Source: JBLHGU01 sp047615875
Lineage (GTDB): Bacteria > Pseudomonadota > Gammaproteobacteria > Arenicellales > CAJQKF01
NCBI GenBank assembly: GCA_047615875.1
Contig: JBLHGU010000084.1
Coordinates: 1 to 21,507 of the forward strand
DNA: 21,507 bases
Direction of reading: 5' to 3'
The translations under genes and the position numbers were made by a program. The notes below the pieces were generated by a model. That model worked only from the letters and a program-made list of their open reading frames with translations. It did no database searches and was not told the DNA's origin. Below, in pieces: positions 13,699 through 21,507 of the stretch (position 1 is its first letter; each line of letters begins with the position of its first letter).

Positions 13699-14517
13699 TC
13701 AGGATTTCCTCCGACTGACAATAGTCATGGCTTTACTGTCGTCCACAACCTGATTTGAATCCGACTTGATCGCGCGCCAACGCACCGCCATACCATTGCT
13801 ATAACGAAGGTCTACGCGCTCCATACGTGCAAGAGTCTCCAGTGAACGGTCTGCAAACGCTTGACTAAAGCGACGAAATCTCTCCAACACCTTGTCCTTA
13901 CCCAAGCTAATGTCGACTTTTGCATTAACCTCTTCGTGTTGCACCTGTAGGGTTAACTGCCAGGAAGTTCGGCGATTAAACTCCAGATTATTAATCTGCC
14001 AGTGGGGAACAACCAATAATTGTTGCAAAGCTCGATACATTTCCACCACCCGGATCTGTTCTCTATCTGGACCAGACAGGACGGGCAAACTCGATTCAAC
14101 GTAATCTGCGGGCATCACCAACAACTCACCTCGTTGGTTTAACCAATGTTTTTTATTCCAGCGTGCCGCAGGTCGGGCCTCTTCGACTGTTACAACCAGG
14201 CGGGCAGGCCATTTTCGACGCACCTGAACACTGTAAACCCAGGGCACCTTGATCACTTCCTCTTCCACCGCGTCCAGATTAATACTGAACCAGGAGCGTT
14301 TGCCTTGCTGTGACACAGCTTGTTTAACTTTTTCCTGATCAACATTGGTGCCGTCAGTTACGATTTCAATCTCTTGAATCTGGAATCGATCTGGTAGAAA
14401 CAAGCGATCCGCAGCTAATAATGCAACACTAATAAGTAAGGCGGCTGAAGCCATTAGCAATGACCAACGCGACCATCCTCGATAGTGGTAGCTGTGAGCA
14501 TTATCGCGAGCGTTCAT
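13699..14517 (-). CDS. ftsQ: Cell division protein FtsQ
   Basis: FtsQ is a bitopic inner-membrane divisome protein that bridges the cytoplasmic ring and the periplasmic FtsBL-FtsWI complex. It has 272 residues (E. coli 276). A short cytoplasmic N-terminus is followed by one membrane span (about residues 18-36). Then comes a POTRA domain (about 46-115) with FQIQEIEIVTDGTNVD, SWFSINLDAVEEEV and WVYSVQVRRKWPARLVVTVEEARPAARW, and the beta domain with WLNQRGELL and RMERVDLRYSNGMAVRW. The pattern is standard for the family. The start overlaps the murB stop by 4 bp and has GGTGA six bases upstream. ddl, the usual neighbour before ftsQ, is missing. Confidence 0.97.
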   Translation of the reverse strand: MNARDNAHSYHYRGWSRWSLLMASAALLISVALLAADRLFLPDRFQIQEIEIVTDGTNVDQEKVKQAVSQQGKRSWFSINLDAVEEEVIKVPWVYSVQVRRKWPARLVVTVEEARPAARWNKKHWLNQRGELLVMPADYVESSLPVLSGPDREQIRVVEMYRALQQLLVVPHWQINNLEFNRRTSWQLTLQVQHEEVNAKVDISLGKDKVLERFRRFSQAFADRSLETLARMERVDLRYSNGMAVRWRAIKSDSNQVVDDSKAMTIVSRRKS

Positions 14518-15431
14518 GCGGGCTCACCGGTAATGCGAACTTCGGTTTGTAGACAAACATCATAATTTTTCTGCACTTGTTGCTGTATAAGCAAGATCAG
14601 CTGTTCAACATCTGTGGCGGATGCGTCACCACGATTTACAATAAAATTAGCGTGCTTGGCAGAAACCTCCGCACCGCCGTAACGCAGTCCTTTCAAGTCA
14701 GCCATCTCAATAAGTTTGGCGGCATAATTACCCGGCGGATTGCGGAACACAGAACCGGCATTGGCCGATTGAATCGGCTGGCTTTCAGCTCTACGCTTTA
14801 ATAACGACTGCACTGCATTTTTACTTTGATCTTTATCACCCGGCGTGAGGCAAAGCGTTGCTGAAATAAACCAGTGTTGTTCCGGCAGTTTTACCTGTCG
14901 GTAACTCGGCGAAAATTCATCAGCATGGCAAATCTTCAAATCACCCTGACGATCAATCAGTTCAACACTCTCAACAACATCAAATATCTCACCACCAAAC
15001 GCTCCGGCATTCATAGCCAGAGCGCCACCAAATGATCCCGGTATACCCGCTAGAAATTCGGCTCCGGCAAGGTGATTTCGTCCGCAGAAGCGTGCTACTT
15101 GAGCACTGGCAACACCTGCCTGGGAAAGCACTCTGCAGTCATCGACTAATTTCAGCTGACCAAGCCCCTTAAGAGCGCCAATTACGACTCCGCGAATACC
15201 TCCATCGCGAACTAACAGATTGCTACCAAGACCTATCCAGTAGACTGGAATCTCCTCGGGCAATTGTTGTATGAACCGACATAGATCACTTTTATCCGCC
15301 GGAACAAAATACCAATCTGCCGGACCACCCAGTCGCCAACTGGTATGAGCCGACATGGGTTCATCGGCACGCAACCTTCCACGTACCCCTGCCATATTCG
15401 GTTGCCAGTCCAATTGTCGGGCGGCCATCAT
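14514..15431 (-). CDS. murB: UDP-N-acetylenolpyruvoylglucosamine reductase
   Basis: This FAD enzyme reduces UDP-GlcNAc-enolpyruvate to UDP-MurNAc with NADPH, the second committed step of peptidoglycan synthesis. It has 305 residues, the shorter type II form rather than the 342-residue E. coli type. FAD-binding segments are WIGLGSNLLVRDGG (residues 65-78) and GIPGSFGGALAMNAGAFGG (129-147). The proton-donating serine is S227 in GSVFRNP, with R178 in SYRQVKLP and E297 near the C-terminus. Two adjacent ATG codons begin the frame. The first (15431) overlaps the murC stop by 4 bp and has GGAGG about 8 bases upstream, so I chose it. E. coli and Pseudomonas keep murB outside the dcw cluster, whereas many other proteobacteria have it here. 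Confidence 0.97.
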   Translation of the reverse strand: MMAARQLDWQPNMAGVRGRLRADEPMSAHTSWRLGGPADWYFVPADKSDLCRFIQQLPEEIPVYWIGLGSNLLVRDGGIRGVVIGALKGLGQLKLVDDCRVLSQAGVASAQVARFCGRNHLAGAEFLAGIPGSFGGALAMNAGAFGGEIFDVVESVELIDRQGDLKICHADEFSPSYRQVKLPEQHWFISATLCLTPGDKDQSKNAVQSLLKRRAESQPIQSANAGSVFRNPPGNYAAKLIEMADLKGLRYGGAEVSAKHANFIVNRGDASATDVEQLILLIQQQVQKNYDVCLQTEVRITGEPA

Positions 15432-16834
15432 TCCTGTCCCTCCACCTGGTTGTCTGCAGCCAGACGCTGAGCCGCTCGACCGATATCTCCGGCGCCCAGT
15501 GTCAATACCAGGTCACCTTCTCTAACTACCGATTCAAGCACGTCTTGCAGTCCGGCAAGATTCTCTACAAAGATTGGATCGCACTTGCCGCGCTTTCTGA
15601 TAGATCGGCAAAGGGCTCGACCATCTGCTGCGCTAATTGGCGCTTCGCCGGCCGGGTAAACTTCGGTGATAATCAACGGATCAACATCTGCCAGCAGCTC
15701 GACGAAATCATCAAACAGATTCTGTGTGCGGCTATATCGGTGTGGCTGAAAGATTGGCACCAGCCTGCGCTCTGGCCAGGCGCCGCGAGCACCTTGCAAG
15801 GTTGCATCCAGCTCACGGGGGTGATGGGCATAGTCATCGACCAACTCAAATACGGGTCCATCTCCCAACTTAAGATTGCCATAGCGCTGCATTCGCCTAC
15901 CAATACCGGAAAACTCCTTAAGGGCTTTAGTGATAGCCTGATCAGAAACTTTGAGTTGATGGGCGACAGCGATTGCCGCAGTGGCGTTTAGGACATTATG
16001 AAAACCTGGCAGTGCGAGGGTTACATTTATCGGTGCACTGCTTCCTGGCCGATCAACACTAAACATCATGTTGGTACCTTCCTGCAGGATATCAAAAGCA
16101 CGAAATGATGCGCTTTCAATACTGCCGTAACTGACTATCTGCCGATGCAATCTTTCACTTAGACGCTGAACAACAGGATCGTCCATACACAGGATTGCCA
16201 GGCCATAGAATGGCAGATTATGCAAAAAATCCTCGAAAGCCTGCTCCAGTACTGCGAAGTCGTGCTGGTAAGTTTCCATGTGGTCGGCGTCAATATTCGT
16301 AACAACTGCCAATAATGGTTGAAGATGCAGGAATGAAGCATCGCTTTCATCGGCTTCCGCAACCAGATAGCCGCCTTCACCATGGCGAGCATTACTGGCC
16401 ACACTGTTTACCAAACCGCCCACAATAAATGTTGGATCCAGTCCGGCCTCTGCGAGAATTGCTGCAACCAGGCTTGTGGTGGTAGTCTTGCCGTGGGTTC
16501 CGGCAATGGCAATGCCATGACCGAATCGCATCAATTCACCGAGCATTTCTGCTCGAGGAATAACTGGTATTCCAGCGGCCCGTGCTGCCACAGACTCGAC
16601 ATTATTATCTGCAATTGCCGAAGAAACCACGACCACATCAGCCTTGCCAATATGACCGGCCAAATGCCCATGATGCAACGTGGCCCCCATGTCAGCGAGA
16701 CGTTTTGTCACCGAATTTTCACCCAGATCTGAGCCACTCACGCTATAACCCTGTTTAATCAGAACTTCAGCGATACCACCCATGCCAGCACCACCGATAC
16801 CTACCATGTGGATATGATGAACAAATTCACGCAT
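15428..16834 (-). CDS. murC: UDP-N-acetylmuramate-L-alanine ligase
   Basis: MurC adds L-alanine to UDP-MurNAc using ATP, the first amino acid of the stem peptide. It has 468 residues. The N-terminal Rossmann domain carries HMVGIGGAGMGGIAEVL (residues 9-25). The ATP-binding P-loop of Mur ligases is AGTHGKTTTT (111-120). Downstream are AEADESDASFL, TNIDADHMETY, and ELVDDYAHHPREL in the C-terminal domain, all Mur ligase signatures. The closing part LVLTLGAGDIG is typical of MurC. AGAGGTGA lies five bases before the ATG, a strong ribosome-binding site, and the start overlaps the murG end by 8 bp. Confidence 0.98.
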   Translation of the reverse strand: MREFVHHIHMVGIGGAGMGGIAEVLIKQGYSVSGSDLGENSVTKRLADMGATLHHGHLAGHIGKADVVVVSSAIADNNVESVAARAAGIPVIPRAEMLGELMRFGHGIAIAGTHGKTTTTSLVAAILAEAGLDPTFIVGGLVNSVASNARHGEGGYLVAEADESDASFLHLQPLLAVVTNIDADHMETYQHDFAVLEQAFEDFLHNLPFYGLAILCMDDPVVQRLSERLHRQIVSYGSIESASFRAFDILQEGTNMMFSVDRPGSSAPINVTLALPGFHNVLNATAAIAVAHQLKVSDQAITKALKEFSGIGRRMQRYGNLKLGDGPVFELVDDYAHHPRELDATLQGARGAWPERRLVPIFQPHRYSRTQNLFDDFVELLADVDPLIITEVYPAGEAPISAADGRALCRSIRKRGKCDPIFVENLAGLQDVLESVVREGDLVLTLGAGDIGRAAQRLAADNQVEGQE

Positions 16835-17885
16835 TCATCACCTCTTGACAGATATTGCTGACAACAGCGGTAGCGTCAGGTCTGGCCAGTGTTTTAGCTG
16901 AGCGTGACATACTGGCCAACAAATCAACTTGTTCAAGTTCCTGCAAAGTATCTTTCAACTTTTGAGCAGTGAAATCCTGTTGTGGAATGAGTCGTGCAGC
17001 ACCCTGATTTACTGCATAGCTTGCGTTAATCGTTTGATGGTCGCCGGCAGCATGAGGAAACGGTACATAAATTGCCGGCAACCCTGCCATACAAATCTCC
17101 GCAACCGTCATAGCCCCAGCTCTGCACAAAACCAGATTTGCCCAGACATAGGCATTGCCCATATCATCAATAAATTCATCTACTCGCGCGTTGATACCAG
17201 CACTCTTATAAGCTTCAACCACAGCTTCCTTATTCCCTATGCCACACTGGTGCCAAATTTCCCAACTCTGTTGGTTCATACAGTCTTTAAAAAACTCAGG
17301 CAGATTCTGGTTGAAAACTCGAGCGCCCAGACTACCACCGACAATCAAAAGTCTCTTAGCTCCGGTTTTGTCGATAGCATCAGTTTTTTCAATCTGATTT
17401 CTTAATGGATTACCTGTCCATTCAGTTCGTTCCGGCAGTCCTTTAGTTTTTGGAAAACCTGTTAAAATTCGACGCGCCAAAGGTGTTAGCAACCGGTTGG
17501 TTAACCCAGCACTGGCGTTTGCCTCATGAATTACCAATGGCTTGCGCATTAGCCAACCACTGACGGCGCCTGGCCCCGCTGCAAAACCGCCCATTCCCAG
17601 TAAGGCATCGGGTCGAATTTTGAACATCACTATCAAGCCCTGGATTAGTGCTCTTATCAGCAGAAATGGCATGCTGATCATTCTGCCAAGACCCTTACCA
17701 CGTAATCCGGAAATGCTCATCCAACACATCTCGAATCCGGCCTCAGGCACAACACGTGATTCCAGACCGAGACGAGTACCGAGCCAAACTATGCGTACAC
17801 CACGATCACGCAGATATTGCGCAACCGCTAGTGCTGGGAAAACATGGCCTCCGGTTCCACCGGCCATCACTAGCAAGGTCTTCAT
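16827..17885 (-). CDS. murG: Lipid II synthase MurG (UDP-GlcNAc transferase)
   Basis: MurG is a GT28 glycosyltransferase on the inner face of the cytoplasmic membrane that adds GlcNAc to lipid I to give lipid II. It has 352 residues (E. coli 355). The first glycine-rich loop is MAGGTGGHVFPALAVA (residues 7-22). The second is LGMGGFAAGPGAV (96-108), and the C-terminal domain has IVGGSLGARVFNQ. The UDP-GlcNAc site shows CRAGAMTVAEI and VPFPHAAGDHQTINA. One small departure is HEAN (120-123) where E. coli has HEQN. The start overlaps the ftsW stop by 4 bp (ATGA), and the stop overlaps murC by 8 bp. Confidence 0.98.
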   Translation of the reverse strand: MKTLLVMAGGTGGHVFPALAVAQYLRDRGVRIVWLGTRLGLESRVVPEAGFEMCWMSISGLRGKGLGRMISMPFLLIRALIQGLIVMFKIRPDALLGMGGFAAGPGAVSGWLMRKPLVIHEANASAGLTNRLLTPLARRILTGFPKTKGLPERTEWTGNPLRNQIEKTDAIDKTGAKRLLIVGGSLGARVFNQNLPEFFKDCMNQQSWEIWHQCGIGNKEAVVEAYKSAGINARVDEFIDDMGNAYVWANLVLCRAGAMTVAEICMAGLPAIYVPFPHAAGDHQTINASYAVNQGAARLIPQQDFTAQKLKDTLQELEQVDLLASMSRSAKTLARPDATAVVSNICQEVMNA

Positions 17886-19036
17886 TTCGACCGCCGCGCT
17901 GGCTTGCGAATTTCTCGATCAACGGCCAACATCAATCCTACCAGCGCAAGACTGGTAAGCATGCTGCTGCCGCCATAACTCATCAGCGGCAAAGTTAGAC
18001 CTTTGGTTGGCAATGTCCCCATGTTTACACCCAGGTTAATCAGCGCCTGAATGGACAATAAAATTGCCGCACCATGGGCTATTCTGGCTTGAAAGTCATG
18101 ACCCAATCGTTCCGCCCGAGCCGCAATATCAAAGCCTCGCCATAACAACACGGCGTATAAAACCAATATCAACGCAATGCCTGCAAAACCAAGCTCTTCA
18201 GCAATTACCGCAGCCAAAAAATCATTACTTGCATGGGGCAAATAAGACAACTTCTGAATGCTCTGACCCAATCCCGCTCCAAACCATTCACCACGGCCAA
18301 ATGCAATTAGCGCCTGGGATAACTGGAAACCTGAACCATAGGGATCTGCCCAGGGATCCTGAAAACTGAGCACACGCTGCATTCGATAAGGTGAAATTAA
18401 CACCAACGAGACAAACGCCGCGGCGGCAGCGCTTACACACAACAGCATATGGGAAAATCTGACCCCAGAAACAAACATCATCATAAAAACGGTTAGGGCA
18501 ATAACAACTGTAGTGCCAAGATCAGGCTCCAGAAGGAGCAATGTGCCCACCACACTCACTATAGCAACTACGTTGAACACACCTAATCTGAAGTTCTTAA
18601 GTTGCTGCCGTCGTCGGGTTAAGTAGTCGGCCATATATATGACCATTATCAACTTCATTATTTCTGATGGCTGCAACCGCATTCCGCCGATACCGAACCA
18701 GCGTCGACCGCCATTAATTTCCAGGCCAATGCCAGGAATCAATACGAGCAACAACAAAACTAAACCTGCAACTAATAAGTAAGTTGCCGAGTTTTGCCAT
18801 AGGGTAGTTGGAATAATGCATATGACCAGTGCGACTCCTATCCCTACGGCAATATGCAGACCATGTTTAAGTACCTTTGCGCTACCCGATGCACCTGCAT
18901 GATCTATCATAAACGTTGTAGAAAAGACCATCACCAGGCTTATGGCTAGAAGCAAGCCGACCACTACCGTTAACACGCCGTCAAACCTTGGCAAGCTGAT
19001 GGATTTATCCAGTGGTTTACGCATTATTGCCTGCAT
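17882..19036 (-). CDS. ftsW: Septal peptidoglycan polymerase FtsW
   Basis: FtsW is a SEDS-family glycosyltransferase that polymerises lipid II at the septum together with FtsI. I start it at the ATG at 19036 (384 residues) because AGGAG lies 8 bases upstream. The ATG at 19024, which shares a base with the murD stop (TAATG), and one at 19057 are alternatives. About ten membrane spans are visible. Family signatures are NGGRRWFGIGGMRLQPSE, LLEPDLGTTVV (holding the conserved acidic residue needed for polymerisation), FLAAVIAEELGF, and near the C-terminus LPTKGLTLPLMSYGGSSML. Its position between murD and murG identifies it as FtsW rather than RodA. Confidence 0.97.
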   Translation of the reverse strand: MQAIMRKPLDKSISLPRFDGVLTVVVGLLLAISLVMVFSTTFMIDHAGASGSAKVLKHGLHIAVGIGVALVICIIPTTLWQNSATYLLVAGLVLLLLVLIPGIGLEINGGRRWFGIGGMRLQPSEIMKLIMVIYMADYLTRRRQQLKNFRLGVFNVVAIVSVVGTLLLLEPDLGTTVVIALTVFMMMFVSGVRFSHMLLCVSAAAAAFVSLVLISPYRMQRVLSFQDPWADPYGSGFQLSQALIAFGRGEWFGAGLGQSIQKLSYLPHASNDFLAAVIAEELGFAGIALILVLYAVLLWRGFDIAARAERLGHDFQARIAHGAAILLSIQALINLGVNMGTLPTKGLTLPLMSYGGSSMLTSLALVGLMLAVDREIRKPARRSK

Positions 19037-20400
19037 GCAACCAACTCCTCGACACATTGACTAAACGCCAATCCGCGTGCTTCAAAATTCTCGAACATAT
19101 CGAAGCTTGCGCAAGCTGGCGAAAAGAGCACGACGTCACCAGGTTTCGCGGCAGCATCTGCAGCACAGACCGCAGACTTCAAATCAGCCACCAATTGTGT
19201 TGGGCAGGCGCGCTGGATTTCAGATTCAATTAGCTTCGCATCTTCACCAAACAAAACGGCCAATTTCACAGTATCTTGTGCAGCTTCCACCAGTGGAGAA
19301 AAATCGGCACTTTTCCCCTGGCCACCAGCAATAAGAATCACCTGACTATCAAGGCCAGTTAAAGCCGCGCTGGTAGCACCCACATTGGTACCTTTGGAAT
19401 CATTTATCCAATTCACACCACCGCTTTTTTCGACCACCTGCATTCTGTGCGGCAAACCGCCAAACTGACGAGCACATTGCAGCATGGCCTCCGTAATTTC
19501 AAACCCGGCTGATCGAATCAATGCAAGAGCAGCCTGCACGTTTAAAATATTGTGATTACCTTGTAAGACCAAATCAGTGCAACGTAAGACGGGTACCCGG
19601 CCCTGAACGATCCACTCGCCGTCATCTTGCTTTGAGATACCGAAATCTCGAAAACTTGCCGGCTCACCAAGACCAAAAGTTATCCACTGTGCGTCTCCAT
19701 CATTGCTATTCGGCTGAGACAGATGACAATCTCTGTTCACCACACAATTACTTGCACCCCAGTAAACTGAAGTTTTTGCCCCGGCATAGGAAATCAGACT
19801 GGAATAACGATCCATATGATCCTCTGAAATATTTAAAACACAGGCCGCCACTGGTCGCAGAGAATGAGTCGTTTCAAGCTGAAAACTGGATAGTTCTAAA
19901 ACATAAACAGCTGGGGCTGGCCGTTGCATAAGCTCCAGCACAGGGATACCTAAATTACCGCCAATCTGCACCTGGTGTCCCGCCGCTGCCAGCATATCGC
20001 CAGATAACTGGGTAACCGTGCTTTTACCATTTGATCCTGTAATCGCGATGACAGGTGTATTGGTCATTCTGGCGAATAATTCCACGTCGCCAAAAACATC
20101 TGCCCCAGCATTTAGCGCAGATTGAACAGCTGGATCTTCCAGTGGCACACCCGGGCTAATCAGAACATGGGCGAAGCTTGCGAATAGTTCTTCATCAAAT
20201 TCTCCGCAGTGCACGTTAACCTGGGGAAATTCTTCAAGCACGCTGGACAAATAGGGTGGTGCCTGCCTGCTATCTGCTATCGTAACCTGATAATCAAGCC
20301 CAACATAATGACTCACCGCAGAATAGCCGGTTTTTCCCAGTCCCACTATAAGGATGGTGTTGGCATTGTTGCGTAGTTGATGACTCACCAGACTTCTCAC
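19024..20400 (-). CDS. murD: UDP-N-acetylmuramoyl-L-alanine-D-glutamate ligase
   Basis: MurD adds D-glutamate to UDP-MurNAc-L-Ala with ATP. It has 458 residues (E. coli 438). The N-terminal nucleotide-sugar domain holds ILIVGLGKTGYSAV (residues 16-29) and ISPGVP. The P-loop is TGSNGKSTVT (121-130), and ELSSFQLE and ISEDHMDRY follow. The lysine in AGAKTSVY is the expected carbamylated Lys. The C-terminal domain contains NDSKGTNVGATSAAL and LFSPACASFDMFENFEARG, which is a MurD hallmark. The start is GTG, sharing one base with the mraY stop (TAGTG), with GAAGG 7 bases upstream. A second GTG four codons later is a weaker choice. Confidence 0.98.
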   Translation of the reverse strand: MRSLVSHQLRNNANTILIVGLGKTGYSAVSHYVGLDYQVTIADSRQAPPYLSSVLEEFPQVNVHCGEFDEELFASFAHVLISPGVPLEDPAVQSALNAGADVFGDVELFARMTNTPVIAITGSNGKSTVTQLSGDMLAAAGHQVQIGGNLGIPVLELMQRPAPAVYVLELSSFQLETTHSLRPVAACVLNISEDHMDRYSSLISYAGAKTSVYWGASNCVVNRDCHLSQPNSNDGDAQWITFGLGEPASFRDFGISKQDDGEWIVQGRVPVLRCTDLVLQGNHNILNVQAALALIRSAGFEITEAMLQCARQFGGLPHRMQVVEKSGGVNWINDSKGTNVGATSAALTGLDSQVILIAGGQGKSADFSPLVEAAQDTVKLAVLFGEDAKLIESEIQRACPTQLVADLKSAVCAADAAAKPGDVVLFSPACASFDMFENFEARGLAFSQCVEELVACRQ

Positions 20401-21482
20401 TAACGAACCTTCAAGGTAGCAAGACCAACTAGAACCAGGATCACACTAATTATCCAGAAGCGAACACAAACCCTGGGTTCAGGCCAGCCTTTCAATTCGA
20501 AATGGTGATGTAAAGGCGCCATTCGAAAGATGCGCTTGCCAAATAATTTAAAGGAAGCTACCTGCAAAATAACCGACACTGTTTCCATGACAAAAACACC
20601 ACCCATGATTAGCAGCACAATTTCCTGCCGTACAATAATGGCAACGATTCCAATTGCAGCACCCAGCGACAGTGCACCAATATCTCCCATAAAAACCATT
20701 GCTGGATAGGTGTTAAACCACAGGAATCCAAGACCCGCTCCTACCAGTGCAGCGCAAAAGATCAACATCTCGCCTACACCGGGTATATAAGGGATACCGA
20801 GATAGCTTGCGAATATCACATTGCCCGTAACATAGGCAAAAATCCCCAATGCGCCGGCCACCAGCACGGTTGGTAAAATAGCCAGCCCATCCAGGCCGTC
20901 GGTCAGATTTACGGCATTGCTAGTGCCTACAATGACCAGGTAGGAAAGCACAACAAAGCCAAACCCAAGATCGATTGAAATATCTTTAACCATGGGAATG
21001 AGCAATTCAAGTTCTGCCGGACTCTGCGCGGTAAAATATAAAAACAGCGCCGCCGCCAGACCACATACACTTTGACCGGCGAACTTAGCCGCTGCACCCA
21101 TACCTTTCGGATCTTTATGCACCAGCTTTTTGTAATCGTCGATCCAGCCGATAATACCAAAACTCAAACAGGTAAATAGAGTTATCCAAACGAATCGATT
21201 GCTTAAATCTGACCACATTAGTGTGGATAAACTCACTGCCACCAGTATTAACGCGCCACCCATAGTTGGAGTACCGACTTTCTCAAAATGGGTGGGCGGC
21301 CCATCCTCGCGAACAGTCTGACCGATTTGGTGGTAACTCAGCTTGCGAATCATCTTAGGGCCAACCACGAAGCATATTGTCAGGGCCGTTAATACGCCAC
21401 AAATTCCACGCAAAGTGAGGTAACGAAACACATTGAAAACGCTATAGTACTCAGATAAGTATTCAAAAAGGTATAGCAGCAT
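20400..21482 (-). CDS. mraY: Phospho-N-acetylmuramoyl-pentapeptide-transferase
   Basis: MraY is a polytopic inner-membrane enzyme that moves phospho-MurNAc-pentapeptide from UDP to undecaprenyl phosphate, making lipid I. It has 360 residues, identical in length to E. coli, with about ten membrane spans. Catalytic residues are visible: D115/D116 in IGWIDDYKKL, the NAVNLTDGLDGLA loop (residues 189-201), D267 in FMGDIGALSLG, and the HHH motif at 325-327 in PLHHHFELKGWPE. The early TPTMGG (71-76) is also typical. The ATG at 21482 has GGAG about 10 bases upstream and shares one base with an upstream TGA that probably ends murF. Confidence 0.99.
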   Translation of the reverse strand: MLLYLFEYLSEYYSVFNVFRYLTLRGICGVLTALTICFVVGPKMIRKLSYHQIGQTVREDGPPTHFEKVGTPTMGGALILVAVSLSTLMWSDLSNRFVWITLFTCLSFGIIGWIDDYKKLVHKDPKGMGAAAKFAGQSVCGLAAALFLYFTAQSPAELELLIPMVKDISIDLGFGFVVLSYLVIVGTSNAVNLTDGLDGLAILPTVLVAGALGIFAYVTGNVIFASYLGIPYIPGVGEMLIFCAALVGAGLGFLWFNTYPAMVFMGDIGALSLGAAIGIVAIIVRQEIVLLIMGGVFVMETVSVILQVASFKLFGKRIFRMAPLHHHFELKGWPEPRVCVRFWIISVILVLVGLATLKVR

Positions 21483-21507
21483 CAGGAAGTTTCTCCAGTC
21501 GACTCTG
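21482..21507 (-). CDS. murF: Probable C-terminal tail of murF (cut by window edge)
   Basis: Only seven full codons and a stop are in the window (reading ESTGETS, then TGA at 21484-21482). The identity rests on context: murF precedes mraY in nearly all proteobacterial dcw clusters, and the TGATG overlap with mraY repeats the junction style of this operon. The residues themselves do not prove it. Confidence 0.35.

Noticed and set aside
19037..19057. Longer ftsW start at 19057
   Set aside because: It lies further inside murD, and the ATG at 19036 has AGGAG at ideal spacing.

Overview
This window is a dense block of conserved bacterial housekeeping genes, all read from the minus strand. It most likely comes from the chromosome of a gammaproteobacterium. 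The evidence is an LpxC/LptE-type Gram-negative envelope set, a DUF4389-type membrane protein, FtsZ with a proteobacterial C-terminal tail (DYLDIPAFLRRQVD), a YhdE-type Maf, and the order leuS-lptE-holA-proA-nadD-rsfS-rlmH-maf-rng. The base composition looks intermediate in G+C. I cannot name the genus. No tRNA, rRNA, CRISPR array, insertion sequence, phage gene or transfer signature is visible.

Read in the direction of transcription (high to low coordinates), the first region (about 21.5 to 11.2 kb) is the distal half of the division and cell wall (dcw) cluster. It runs from a few codons of what should be murF through mraY, murD, ftsW, murG, murC, murB, ftsQ and ftsA to ftsZ. It makes lipid I and lipid II from UDP-MurNAc precursors (MurB, MurC, MurD, MraY, MurG), and it encodes the septal glycan polymerase FtsW and the early and middle divisome proteins (FtsQ, FtsA, FtsZ). 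Neighbouring genes overlap by 1 to 13 bp or sit 5 bp apart, except for a 108-bp gap before ftsZ. ddl, which usually follows murB or murC in this cluster, is absent. A 313-bp gap with an inverted repeat and a GTGTAC-N6-GTACAC palindrome separates ftsZ from lpxC, the committed step of lipid A synthesis.

The second region (about 9.7 kb down to 1) follows a 234-bp gap. It holds a small DUF4389-like membrane protein, leuS, lptE (LPS translocon lipoprotein), holA (DNA polymerase III delta), proA (proline synthesis), nadD (NAD synthesis), rsfS (ribosome silencing), rlmH (23S rRNA methylation), maf (nucleotide pyrophosphatase), rng (RNase G), a small exported protein of unknown function, and the first 48 codons of a nitrilase-family amidohydrolase. 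A TATAAT box between leuS and lptE may give the lptE-holA part its own promoter.

I found no undescribed multi-gene system. The points most worth a second look are: the 117-residue exported protein sitting where the very large yhdP gene is often found; a leucyl-tRNA synthetase lacking both the E. coli-type leucine-specific insertion and its zinc cysteines; the missing ddl; the joining of the dcw cluster to the leuS-to-rng block; and the palindrome upstream of lpxC.
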